A DNA stretch of 64,000 nucleotides from Stenotrophomonas sp. SY1 (GCF_021202945.1 NZ_JAJOYR010000002.1:608112-672111), one strand, 5' to 3'; counted from the stretch's first letter, positions 39,496 through 48,090 are shown. Made by a program: numbers and translations. Notes: a model not told the origin generated them from the sequence alone.

Positions 39496-41253
39496 TCAAC
39501 CAAACGTAAAGGCATAGGCGCGCACGCCCGGGTCGAGAAATTCGATCTCGAAGCTGCGCTCCTTCACTTCGCCGTCCTGGCGTATCAGCTGGTACAGGCG
39601 GTTGCCGTCCACCTTTCCATCGCCATCGGCAGTCACGTCGCCGCCCGCCATCGCAGCCGGTGCGTGCCCGTCGATGCGCACCTTGAACCGCACCGGCTTG
39701 CCGGCCACCTGCGGCGCCAGCACCAGATGCAGATCACGCGCATGGAAGCGGAATGCGATGCGTCCACCTGCCTGCTGCAACTGCGCGTCTTCGTCATCGA
39801 CGACCCAGCGCCCACCCAGTGCCCATTGATTGAGCGTCAACGTGGCCGGCACGGTGTAGTCGAACGCGCTGTCGGCACGTTGCCCGCCCGGTGAAGCGAA
39901 GTGCTCGGCACGCGCGTGGCCGATATAGGTTTCAGGCGACTTGAGGTTGCCCATGTCCGCCTCGCGCTCCACGCCACTGCGCGCAGCGGACATCGTCATT
40001 GCCGGTGCGACGTCACCGGGCAGCGTGTTGCCCGCTTCGCGCAACAGCTGGCGGATGATCTGTTCGGACTGTGCGTAGTTGCCTTCGCCGAAGTGATGGG
40101 CGCGGATCTGTCCCTGCGCATCGATGAAGTAGTGCGCGGGCCAGTAGCGGTTGTTGAAGCCGCGCCAGATCGCGAAATCATTGTCGAGCGCCACCGGATA
40201 GCTGACGCCAAGATCCTCCACCGCGCGCTGCACGTTGCGCACATCACGCTCGAACGCGAACTCCGGCGCATGCACGCCGATCACCACCAACCCATGATCG
40301 CGATAGCGCTGCGCCCATTCGCGCACATGCGGCAGCGCACGCAGGCAGTTGATGCAGGAGTACGTCCAGAAATCGACCAGCACCACCTTGCCGCGCAAAC
40401 CCTGCGCATCCAGTGGCGGGCTGTTGAGCCAGCCAGTGGCGCCGGCCAGTGACGGCAGCGAACCTTCGACCGGCAGCGCCGGCATCGCGGCATCGTTGCC
40501 GGACATCATCATCATCGAGCTACCCACCGCCGCTTCCTGTGCGGGAAGCACATCGAGCAGGCCCTGCTCCAGGCGCGCGGTACTCACCGTCGACAGCCGG
40601 GTCAGCGCACCGGTGTCCCAGCCCATCGCAATGGCGACCACTGCCAGCAACGCGGCAACGCCCAGCCCGCGCCGGATCCACTCACCGGCCCCCAGGTGCC
40701 GCTTCAATGCGGCGAACACGCGGCCGCCAATCCACACCGCCAGCGCCAACGACGTCGCCGCCCCCAGCGCATACGCCAGCAACAACCCGCTGGTGCCGAC
40801 GTTCGCGCCCTGCAACGCTGCGCCGGTGAGTATCAGTCCAAGGATCGGCCCGGCACACGGCGCCCACAGCAGGCCGGTGGCCACACCGATCAACAACGAA
40901 CTGCCGATCCCGCCACGCCCTTCGTCAGCCGACGCACTGAGCCGCACGCCCAGCCGCTGCAACGGTGACAACAAGCGATTGGCCAGTGCAGGCCACAGCA
41001 AGGCCAGCGCGAACACCGCCATCACCACCAGGGCGATCCAGCGCCCGACCTGGTTGGCCTGCACCACCCATTGGCTGCCGACCGCTGCCAGGCTGGCCAC
41101 GACCGCGAACATCAGTGCCATGCCGACCAGCAACGGAAGTCCGCTGCGCAGAAACGGCCGATCCGAGCGCGCGAACACGAACGGCAACACCGGCAGGATG
41201 CACGGGCTGAGGATGGTGAGCACACCACCGAGGTAGGCCAGCAGAAGCAGCAT
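39496..41253 (-). CDS. dipZ: DipZ-type CcdA-thioredoxin fusion
   Basis: The protein of 585 residues has a CcdA/DsbD-like transmembrane part with Cys in LSPCILPVLPF and LWAPCAGPILG, one in each half, as in the electron-transfer family. A periplasmic thioredoxin-like domain follows with WTYSCINCLRALP (CXXC). The C-terminal carbohydrate-binding-like domain resembles that of Mycobacterium tuberculosis DipZ. It should pass electrons from cytosolic thioredoxin to the periplasm. Placement between msrB and msrA suggests that the methionine sulfoxide reductases are its targets. ATG 41253 is 36 bases after the msrB stop. Confidence 0.92.
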   Translation of the reverse strand: MLLLLAYLGGVLTILSPCILPVLPFVFARSDRPFLRSGLPLLVGMALMFAVVASLAAVGSQWVVQANQVGRWIALVVMAVFALALLWPALANRLLSPLQRLGVRLSASADEGRGGIGSSLLIGVATGLLWAPCAGPILGLILTGAALQGANVGTSGLLLAYALGAATSLALAVWIGGRVFAALKRHLGAGEWIRRGLGVAALLAVVAIAMGWDTGALTRLSTVSTARLEQGLLDVLPAQEAAVGSSMMMMSGNDAAMPALPVEGSLPSLAGATGWLNSPPLDAQGLRGKVVLVDFWTYSCINCLRALPHVREWAQRYRDHGLVVIGVHAPEFAFERDVRNVQRAVEDLGVSYPVALDNDFAIWRGFNNRYWPAHYFIDAQGQIRAHHFGEGNYAQSEQIIRQLLREAGNTLPGDVAPAMTMSAARSGVEREADMGNLKSPETYIGHARAEHFASPGGQRADSAFDYTVPATLTLNQWALGGRWVVDDEDAQLQQAGGRIAFRFHARDLHLVLAPQVAGKPVRFKVRIDGHAPAAMAGGDVTADGDGKVDGNRLYQLIRQDGEVKERSFEIEFLDPGVRAYAFTFG

Positions 41254-41289
41254 GGAAGCGTCCTTATGCGGAATCGAAGATGGCGGCGC

Positions 41290-41793
41290 TCAGGCCGCAA
41301 TGAAGTTCATGGCCACGCCGTTCATGCAGTAGCGCAGTCCGGTCGGACGCGGGCCATCGTTGAAGACATGACCCAGGTGACCGCCACAGCGCCGGCAATG
41401 CACCGCTACCCGCAGCATGCCGAAGGTGGTGTCGCGGTCCTCGCCGACCGCACCATGCAGCGGCGCCCAGAAACTGGGCCAACCGGTGCCGCTGTCGAAC
41501 TTGGTGGCTGATGAGAACAACGCCAGTGCGCAGCCGGCGCAATGGAAGGTGCCGCGTCGGTGTTCGTCGTTGAGCGGGCTGCTGAAGGCACGTTCGGTGC
41601 CCTGCCCGCGCAGCACCGCGTACTGCGCGGGCGTCAGCTGCTGCCGCCATTGGGCATCGCTGCGCATGACTTCGAAGTTGCCCCGGCTGGCAGGCGACAC
41701 CGGTGCCGCCCGGCCGCAGGCCCCCAGCCCAAACAGGCTGGCCGCGGCCACTGCGCCACCGATGCCCAGCAGCTTGCGACGGGTGAGGGACAT
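41290..41793 (-). CDS. msrB: Exported peptide methionine (R)-S-oxide reductase (MsrB)
   Basis: The protein of 167 residues has a twin-arginine-type leader (SLTRRKLLGIGGAVAAASLF) ending at a lipobox-like LGAC, so it may be a Tat-exported, possibly lipid-anchored MsrB. The catalytic domain has the zinc site CAGC ... CRRCGGHLGHVFNDGP and the catalytic Cys in RYCMNGVAMNF. It reduces R-methionine sulfoxide. First gene of the msrB-dipZ-msrA operon, divergent from the response regulator gene. Confidence 0.93.
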   Translation of the reverse strand: MSLTRRKLLGIGGAVAAASLFGLGACGRAAPVSPASRGNFEVMRSDAQWRQQLTPAQYAVLRGQGTERAFSSPLNDEHRRGTFHCAGCALALFSSATKFDSGTGWPSFWAPLHGAVGEDRDTTFGMLRVAVHCRRCGGHLGHVFNDGPRPTGLRYCMNGVAMNFIAA

Positions 41794-41937
41794 GACCGGT
41801 CTCCAGACAGAAGCGACAGGTGCATGCTGCGCCCCGGCCGGTCAACGAATCCTCACGCAGAGTTAAATTTTCCGTGACACATCGCCGGCGATATCCGCCG
41901 ACAATGGAGCCCATCTTCCCGCCGGCCAGTCCTGTCG
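41794..41937. promoter_or_regulatory. Divergent promoter region of msrB operon and two-component genes
   Basis: The 144-base gap has one AT-rich island (GAGTTAAATTTTCCGTG, 41860-41876) and a dyad CGGCGATATCCGCCG near 41887-41901. It is the natural place for autoregulation by the adjacent response regulator. No box can be assigned with confidence. Confidence 0.45.
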
Positions 41938-42657
41938 ATGAGCAGTGCAAAACGTGTCCTGATCGTCGAGGACGATGTCCACATCGCCAGCCTGCTGCGC
42001 ATGCATCTGCGCGATGAGGGTTATGAGGTCACGCACGCGGCTACCGGCGACGAAGGCCTGCGCCTGCTCGAGGAAACGGCGTGGAGCGCACTCGTACTGG
42101 ACCTGATGCTGCCCGGCGTGGACGGCCTGGAAATCTGCCGGCGCGCACGTGCGATGACGCGATACACGCCCATCATCATCACCAGTGCACGCGCCAGTGA
42201 AGTGCATCGCATCCTCGGCCTGGAGCTGGGTGCCGACGACTACCTGGCCAAACCATTCTCGATGCTGGAGCTGGTGGCGCGGGTCAAGGCGTTGTTGCGG
42301 CGGGTCGAGGCGATGGCACAGAACGCGCGCATCGATGCAGGCGAGATCAACATCGCCGGCATCCGTATCGATCCGATCGCGCGCACCGCGCAGGTGGATG
42401 GCAACGCACTGGACCTGACCCCGCGCGAATTCGACCTACTCTATTTCTTCGCCCAGCATCCGGAGCAGGTGTACTCGCGGATGGACCTGCTCAACCAGGT
42501 CTGGGGCCATCGCCACGACGGCTACGAACACACCGTCAACACCCACATCAACCGCCTGCGCAACAAGATCGAGCGTGACCCGGCTGCACCGCAGCGCATC
42601 CTCACCGTGTGGGGGCGCGGCTACAAGCTGGCCGGTGGTGACGGGAGCGGCGCATGA
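41938..42657 (+). CDS. OmpR/PhoB-family response regulator
   Basis: The protein of 239 residues has a receiver domain (VLIVEDDVHIASLLRMHLRD; phospho-accepting Asp in ALVLDLMLPGVDG; conserved Lys in DDYLAKPFSMLEL) and a winged-helix DNA-binding domain (LDLTPREFDLLYFFAQHPEQ; VNTHINRLRNKIERDP; VWGRGYKL). It is translationally coupled with the sensor kinase (ATGA overlap at 42654). It is divergent from msrB, so control of the Msr operon is likely; this is inference. Confidence 0.95.
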   Translation: MSSAKRVLIVEDDVHIASLLRMHLRDEGYEVTHAATGDEGLRLLEETAWSALVLDLMLPGVDGLEICRRARAMTRYTPIIITSARASEVHRILGLELGADDYLAKPFSMLELVARVKALLRRVEAMAQNARIDAGEINIAGIRIDPIARTAQVDGNALDLTPREFDLLYFFAQHPEQVYSRMDLLNQVWGHRHDGYEHTVNTHINRLRNKIERDPAAPQRILTVWGRGYKLAGGDGSGA

Positions 42658-44135
42658 ACCGGCTGACCCTCTCCCAACGCCTGTCGGTGGCGTTCTTCGG
42701 GCTGCTACTGATCTGCTGTGGCGCATTGGCGTGGATCCAGATGCGCAGCACGCGCATGCACGAGCAGGAAACCGTGCAGCGTCTTTCCCGTGGGCTTGCC
42801 GAACATATCGCACGCAGTGGCGAGCTGATGGATGCACGCGGCATGCGCGATGGTGAAGTGCGCGCACTGTTCGGTAAACTGATGGCGGTCAACCCCAGCG
42901 TCGAGGTCTACCTGCTTGATGACCAGGGCCGAATCCTCGGCCATGACGCACCCGATGGGCATCTCAAACGCGACCGTGTCGACCTGGCACCCGTGCAGGC
43001 GCTGCTTGCCGGCGCGCCTTTGCCCATCCTCGGCGATGACCCTCGCAGCAACGGACGCAAGGTCTTCAACGCCGCACCGCTGCGTGTGCAGGGCAAGCAG
43101 GTCGGCTACATCTACGTGGTGCTGGTCGGCGAGCAACGCGAAGCACTGGCAGCAGATATCGCGGCCAATGCCAGCCTGCGAACCACGCTGTGGTCGCTGG
43201 CAATCGTGGCAATCATTGGACTGCTGGCCGGCGTCATCGCCTTCCGCTGGGTGACCCGGCCACTGCGCCAACTCACCCGCGATATCCAGGCCTTCGACGT
43301 CGAAGGCGGCGCTCCGGCACTACCCGTGCCTGCCGCACCGCTGCGGCCCGGTGAGCGTGACGAGCTCACCATCCTGCAGCACAGCTTCACCCACATGGCG
43401 CAGCGCATCGGCGAGCAATGGCAGCAGCTGCGTCAGCAGGACCTGCAACGCCGTGAACTGGTCGCCAACATCTCCCACGACCTGCGCACGCCGCTGTCGT
43501 CGCTGCACGGCTATCTGGAAACGCTGGCACTGAAAGACGCCACGCTCAGTGCCGATGAGCGCCAACGTTACCTGTCCATCGCACTTTCGCAGAGCAACAA
43601 GGTCGGCCATCTGGCGCAGGCGCTGTTCGAACTGGCGCGGCTGGAGCACGGTGGCGTGGTGCTGGAACTGCAGGCGTTCTCGTTGCCGGACCTGGTGCAG
43701 GACGTGTTCCAGAAATTCGAGCTGGCCGCGCAGTCACGACGGCAATCACTCACCGCCGACATTCCCGCCGGACTGCCTGCGGTGGAAGCCGACCTTGGCC
43801 TGATCGAGCGCGTGTTGACCAACCTGCTCGACAACGCCATTCGTCACACGCCCGAAGGCGGCCACATCCAGGTGGCACTGCACGCTGCCGATGGACAGGT
43901 GCAGGTCACCGTTTCCGATAGCGGCCCCGGCATCGCACCGGAGCGGCACGCGCAGTTGTTCATCACTCCGCCCGCACTCGGCAGCCAGCGCCCGGACAGC
44001 GGCGGCCTTGGCCTGTTGATCGTGCACCGCATCCTGCAGCTGCATCACCGCTCCATCGCGCTGGCCGACAGCCGCGAAGGTGCGGTGTTCGTGTTCTCGC
44101 TGGCGACGGCCGGCAACCGCTCAGGCAACCGCTGA
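42654..44135 (+). CDS. Sensor histidine kinase of the msr-linked two-component system
   Basis: The protein of 493 residues has an N-terminal membrane segment, a periplasmic sensor of about 130 residues, a second membrane segment (LWSLAIVAIIGLLAGVIAF) and a HAMP-like linker. The kinase core follows: HisKA (ANISHDLRTPLSSLHGYL), N box (LLDNAIRHTPEGG), G1 (DSGPGIAPE) and G2 (GGLGLLIVHRIL). The periplasmic part (LLDDQGRILGHDAPDG ... GKQVGYIYVVLVG) looks like a Cache/PAS-type sensor but gives no ligand. By context it may sense periplasmic oxidative damage. Confidence 0.92.
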   Translation: MNRLTLSQRLSVAFFGLLLICCGALAWIQMRSTRMHEQETVQRLSRGLAEHIARSGELMDARGMRDGEVRALFGKLMAVNPSVEVYLLDDQGRILGHDAPDGHLKRDRVDLAPVQALLAGAPLPILGDDPRSNGRKVFNAAPLRVQGKQVGYIYVVLVGEQREALAADIAANASLRTTLWSLAIVAIIGLLAGVIAFRWVTRPLRQLTRDIQAFDVEGGAPALPVPAAPLRPGERDELTILQHSFTHMAQRIGEQWQQLRQQDLQRRELVANISHDLRTPLSSLHGYLETLALKDATLSADERQRYLSIALSQSNKVGHLAQALFELARLEHGGVVLELQAFSLPDLVQDVFQKFELAAQSRRQSLTADIPAGLPAVEADLGLIERVLTNLLDNAIRHTPEGGHIQVALHAADGQVQVTVSDSGPGIAPERHAQLFITPPALGSQRPDSGGLGLLIVHRILQLHHRSIALADSREGAVFVFSLATAGNRSGNR

Positions 44136-44171
44136 AGCGCCGATCGAAGCAGCGTGGTATCGGCGGCGCTG

Positions 44172-45233
44172 TCAGCCGATCTCGAGGATCACGTTGCCTT
44201 CGCCGTCGCGCAGCAGCGTCGGCTTCACCTCGACCTGCAGCCTGCCGCCCGGCAACGGATAGATGCCGCGTTCGGCGCGCATGTCCTGCAGCATCGCCCG
44301 CAGGCTGTCATCGGACAGCACGCAGCGTGCGCTGTCGTCGTCCAGTTGCAGGTCATCGGCCACGCCCGGCTCGAAGCGCCACTGCTGCTCGCGGCCCAGT
44401 ACCACCAGCGGCTTGTCGTGAAGCAGGCGTAGCGGCAGCAGCTCCAGCACGCTGGCCACCTGCCCGGCGCCCAGCACCAGCGTCGTGATCTGTTCGTCCA
44501 CCGACCAGTCCAGCGTTTCCACGAACAACATGCCGGTGCTGGAACCTTCACGCTGGCTGCCTGCTTCCACCTGCGCGGCCAGCGCCGGATCGGCCAGCAG
44601 CGAGTCGCGTTCAAGCTCGGTGATCCACAGCGGCATCGCCGGCATCAACACGTCCAGCACGCCCAGCGTCGACCAGCGCTTGATCGCCCCCATCTCGTCA
44701 TCGGTCACCCCCACCAACTGTAGGAAGCTCAACCGGCCATTGGGCGTATCGATCGCCGGCAGCTGCGGGTCGGCCACGAGAGCCAGGTGGCGCAACTGCG
44801 TCTGGGCATCCTGCGCGATCGGGCCGTTGGCATCGAGATGGTGTCCTGTCTCGAACACGTTGCCGCTGCTGAACACATAGCGCGCCACATTCTGCAGCAG
44901 GTTCATTGGCCACAGCGGTGGCTCGCCATCCGGACCATCACCCGCCGCTGCGGCAAGGCGGAAGGTCAGCTCGAAACCGAAGCCGCTTTCGGCAAGGTCG
45001 TCGCTCTGCTTGTCGTACAGCTCGGAGAAGCCATAAGTGACGTAGTGCCAGTGCGGGCGCGGCACCTCGCTCCAGTAGATGCTGATGCCGTCCAGCGGGT
45101 CGTTGCCGCCCAGCGTGTAGGACAGCAGCGTGCCGTAATGCTTCGGCGTCTGCCCGGGATGCACCGCCGCCATTGCGGCATTGATGGCATCCCAGCCGGC
45201 CGTGCTGATGTCACCGCGGTGCTGCTGATCCAT
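44172..45233 (-). CDS. Suppressor-of-fused (SUFU) domain protein
   Basis: The protein of 353 residues has the bacterial SUFU domain in its first ~200 residues: HYGTLLSYTLGGNDPLDGIS, RPHWHYVTYGFSELYDK and a GFGFELTFRL strand, then LWPMNLLQNVARYVF and LQLVGVTDDEMGAIKRWS. The rest (CVLSDDSLRAMLQDMRAERG) is less conserved. Bacterial SUFU proteins often serve as immunity proteins of polymorphic toxins, but no toxin gene lies nearby. ATG 45233 is chosen because GGAG is eight bases upstream; a GTG at 45242 is the alternative. Function here is open. Confidence 0.85.
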   Translation of the reverse strand: MDQQHRGDISTAGWDAINAAMAAVHPGQTPKHYGTLLSYTLGGNDPLDGISIYWSEVPRPHWHYVTYGFSELYDKQSDDLAESGFGFELTFRLAAAAGDGPDGEPPLWPMNLLQNVARYVFSSGNVFETGHHLDANGPIAQDAQTQLRHLALVADPQLPAIDTPNGRLSFLQLVGVTDDEMGAIKRWSTLGVLDVLMPAMPLWITELERDSLLADPALAAQVEAGSQREGSSTGMLFVETLDWSVDEQITTLVLGAGQVASVLELLPLRLLHDKPLVVLGREQQWRFEPGVADDLQLDDDSARCVLSDDSLRAMLQDMRAERGIYPLPGGRLQVEVKPTLLRDGEGNVILEIG

Positions 45234-45340
45234 GCCGGGCACTCCACTGGGTACAAGCCGCCATCATAGTTCCGGTCCTGCGGCCCCATGACATACCCCG
45301 GACAGGGCCGCCGCAGGCAGGGCAGCGGCGCGACCGTCCG

Positions 45341-45820
45341 TCACGTCAGCACCAATGCCCGGGTTTCCTCGAGCCAACGGTTGGCGAAGGCCGGGCTCTT
45401 GGCCTTGCCCAGCGCCGAGGCCACTTCCGGCCACAGCTGTTCCAGCCCCACCGCGTTGCGGCTGCGCTCGATCTTGAGCTGGATCAGGTAGCCCTTCAGA
45501 CCCAGGTGCTTGCGCACCGACTCGGCCATCCAGTCACGCAACTGCTGGTAGCGCAACGGGTCATCCCCGAGATGGGTGGTGAGCGGCACCGCCGGCTTGC
45601 GTTCGACGCTGCCTCCCACCACCTCGATCAGGCCCAGCGCCGCCAGCTGTTCCAGCACGTCGTCCGGCGCGCGCAGCCCCTGCGCCATCTGCTGCAGTTC
45701 GTGCCCGTCACGCTGCCCGTCCACCAGCAGCAGCACCGAACGCAACCCCGGCGCCAGGCGCAGGCCACGGTCCTCGATCTCACGACGGCCAGCCGCCGTC
45801 TTGGCATGAATCAGTGCCAT
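45341..45820 (-). CDS. Conserved hypothetical protein
   Basis: The protein of 159 residues starts MALIHAKTAAGRREIEDRG. Its N-terminal half (LRSVLLLVDGQRDGHELQQM ... LEQLAALGLIEVV) has the look of a winged-helix domain, and its C-terminal half is helical with the segment LKGYLIQLKIERSRNAVGLE. No catalytic residues stand out. ATG 45820 is well supported by a strong GGGAGGGG ribosome site; the longer frame to 46015 is not. Role unknown. Confidence 0.65.
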   Translation of the reverse strand: MALIHAKTAAGRREIEDRGLRLAPGLRSVLLLVDGQRDGHELQQMAQGLRAPDDVLEQLAALGLIEVVGGSVERKPAVPLTTHLGDDPLRYQQLRDWMAESVRKHLGLKGYLIQLKIERSRNAVGLEQLWPEVASALGKAKSPAFANRWLEETRALVLT

Positions 45821-45941
45821 TTCCCCTCCCACTTTGTGCATCGCAACCACGGCACGCGCAAACGCTGGCCGGGGCCCCCGCCCCGACTGACTTGCCTGTA
45901 TACGTGCCGCCCCCTTGCGATCGCTGCGCCTGCGGCCTGCG

Positions 45942-47822
45942 CTATGTCCCCAGCGCGCGGCGGATTTCCTCCAGCGCGCCCGGATCGTCGAGTGTCGACA
46001 GATCGCCCGGGTCACGCCGTTCCGCCAATGCCTGCAGCGAACGCCGCAGCAGCTTACCTGAACGCGTCTTGGGAAGCGCGTTGACGATATGGATGTGCGC
46101 CGGCCGCGCCACCGCCCCCAGCGACGCGGTGACCCGCTGCATCATTTCCGCTGCCAGCATGGGCGCTTCCTCCGCGTCCGCGGCCTGCTTGAGAGTGACG
46201 AACACCAGCGGCACCTGGCCCTTCAATTCGTCATGCACGCCGATCACCGCCGCTTCGGCCACCCGCGGGTGCCCGCTGATGGCCTCCTCGATCTCCCGCG
46301 TGCCCAACCGATGGCCGGCCACGTTGATCACGTCATCGGTGCGGCCAAGGATGAAGGTGTAGCCGTCCTCGTCGCGGATGGCCCAGTCCAGCGAGCTGTA
46401 CAGCAGCTCCTTGAAGTGACTGAAGTAACTCTTGAGGAAACGCTCATCGTCGTTCCACACCGTGCTCATGCAGCCCGGCGGCAGCGGTGGCTGGATCACC
46501 AGCACGCCCTTCTGCCCAGGCGCCACCTCCACCCCGCTCTGCTCGTCGATCACCTTCATCCTGTAGCCGAGGTTGGGAAAGCCGGGCGAACCGAACTTCA
46601 CCGGCTTCATATCCACGCCAGGCAACAACGTCAGTGCGGGCCAGCCGGTTTCGGTCTGCCAGTAGTTGTCGATCACCGGCTTGCGCAGCGCGCCACTGAT
46701 CCATTGCGCGGTGGGCTCGTCCAACGGCTCGCCGGCCAGGAACAGGTACTTCAGTTCAGACAGATCATGGCGGTCGATGAAGTCCACATCATGCTTCTTC
46801 AATACGCGGATCGCGGTAGGCGAAGAGAACATCGTGCGCACGCCGTACTGCTCGCACAGCGCCCACCAGATACCGGCGTCCGGATTGATCGGCAGGCCTT
46901 CGTACAACAACGAGGTGCAGCCGCCGATCAATGGCCCATACACGTTGTAGGAATGACCCACCGCCCAGCCGACATCGGACGTGGAAAACATCACCTGCCC
47001 CGGCGCGCAGTCGAACACGGTGCGCATCGACTGCGCCATCGCCACCGCGTAACCGCCAACATCGCGCTGCACGCCCTTGGGCTTGCCGGTGGTGCCGGAG
47101 GTGTACAGCAGGTAGCTGGGTTCGTTGGACTCCAGCCATTCCACCGGCACTTCGGCATCGCCCACCTGCGTACGCAGTGCTGCGTAGTCCTCATCACGCC
47201 CGGCGACCTTCGGCTCTGCCGCATCCAGACCACGCGACACGATCAGCACTTTCGGCGGAGGGCTCTGCGCTTCGGCGCAGGCAGCGTCCACCATCGCCTT
47301 GTACGGAATCACCTTGCCGCCGCGCATGCCGGCATCGGCGGCGATCAGCAGCTTGGGCTGTGCATCATCGATACGCAGCGCCAGGTTGTGCGCGGCAAAG
47401 CCGCCAAAAACGACCGAATGCACTGCACCGATGCGTGCGCAGGCCAGCATCGCGAACACCGCTTCTGCCATGTTCGGCATGTAGATGACGACACGATCAC
47501 CGCGCCCCACATCGAGCTGTTTGAGCACGGCGGCGAAGGCATTCACTTCACGATGCAGTTCGCGGTAGGTGATCTCGCGGGTGATGTTGGTTTCGGTGGA
47601 AATGGCGACCAGTGCGAGCTGGTCGGCGCGCTCGACGAGATGGCGGTCCACCGCGTTGTAGCAGAGGTTGGTTTCGCCACCAACGAACCAGCGGCGGAAT
47701 GGCGGGTTGGAGTAATCGAGGATCTGCTGCGGCGGGCGATGCCAGTGAATCGCCTTGGCCTCCTCGGCCCAGAATTCCTCGGGCGCCTCGATGGAACGGC
47801 GGTAGATCTGCTCGTACTGCAT
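45942..47822 (-). CDS. prpE: Propionyl-CoA synthetase
   Basis: PrpE activates propionate to propionyl-CoA through an acyl-adenylate. The 626-residue ANL-superfamily enzyme starts MQYEQIYRRSIEAPEEFWAE. It has the P-loop YTSGTTGKPKGVQRDVGG, VMFSTSDVGWAVGHSYNVYG, the adenylate motif DNYWQTETGWP and the catalytic Lys in PKTRSGKLLRR. It is closer to PrpE than to acetyl-CoA synthetase by these motifs and its length. No prpBCD genes are adjacent. A 20-base perfect palindrome upstream (47890-47909) may be an operator. ATG 47822 has GGAGG upstream. Confidence 0.93.
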   Translation of the reverse strand: MQYEQIYRRSIEAPEEFWAEEAKAIHWHRPPQQILDYSNPPFRRWFVGGETNLCYNAVDRHLVERADQLALVAISTETNITREITYRELHREVNAFAAVLKQLDVGRGDRVVIYMPNMAEAVFAMLACARIGAVHSVVFGGFAAHNLALRIDDAQPKLLIAADAGMRGGKVIPYKAMVDAACAEAQSPPPKVLIVSRGLDAAEPKVAGRDEDYAALRTQVGDAEVPVEWLESNEPSYLLYTSGTTGKPKGVQRDVGGYAVAMAQSMRTVFDCAPGQVMFSTSDVGWAVGHSYNVYGPLIGGCTSLLYEGLPINPDAGIWWALCEQYGVRTMFSSPTAIRVLKKHDVDFIDRHDLSELKYLFLAGEPLDEPTAQWISGALRKPVIDNYWQTETGWPALTLLPGVDMKPVKFGSPGFPNLGYRMKVIDEQSGVEVAPGQKGVLVIQPPLPPGCMSTVWNDDERFLKSYFSHFKELLYSSLDWAIRDEDGYTFILGRTDDVINVAGHRLGTREIEEAISGHPRVAEAAVIGVHDELKGQVPLVFVTLKQAADAEEAPMLAAEMMQRVTASLGAVARPAHIHIVNALPKTRSGKLLRRSLQALAERRDPGDLSTLDDPGALEEIRRALGT

Positions 47823-47889
47823 GACACCCTCCGGAACCTGCCTGATCTGAGCCGAGCATAGTCCGCAGCCGTCATCGTTCTCCTTGCGT

Positions 47890-47909
47890 CTTTGGTCTTA
47901 AGACCAAAG
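47890..47909. promoter_or_regulatory. Perfect 20-base palindrome upstream of prpE
   Basis: CTTTGGTCTTAAGACCAAAG is exactly self-complementary and lies 68 bases upstream of the prpE start codon. It could be an operator for a dimeric repressor or activator, or the last part of the adjacent repeat element. Its sequence differs from the REP families in this window. Confidence 0.5.
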
Positions 47910-47910
47910 G

Positions 47911-48090
47911 CCAAAGCGGCCCTCACCCCACCCCCTCTCCCGCAAGCGGGAGAGGGGCTCGGAATGCATCGGCTCGCAGTGAACTGGCCCCTCTCCCGTG
48001 TACGGGAGAGGGGCTCGGAATGCGTCGACTCGCAGTGAACTGACCCCTCTCCCGCTTGCGGGAGAGGGGGTGGGGTGAGGGCTGCTTTGG
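47911..48090. repeat. 180-base composite palindrome with three stem units
   Basis: The two ends are inverted copies: CCAAAGCGGCCCTCACCCCA and TGGGGTGAGGGCTGCTTTGG. Inside lie three stems, CCCTCTCCCGC/GCGGGAGAGGG at both ends and CCCTCTCCCGT/ACGGGAGAGGG in the centre. Two nearly identical direct spacers separate them (CTCGGAATGC..., ACTCGCAGTGAACTG). It lies between the rluA-like gene (stop at 48093) and prpE and covers the rluA-like 3' end. Confidence 0.8.

Noticed and set aside
46089..47861. Plus-strand frame of 590 codons
   Set aside because: It is the reverse of prpE with no recognisable domain.
47911..48090. CRISPR-like array of repeats and spacers
   Set aside because: The three stems differ in orientation, the spacers are nearly identical rather than unique, and there are no cas genes. 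It is a palindromic repeat element.
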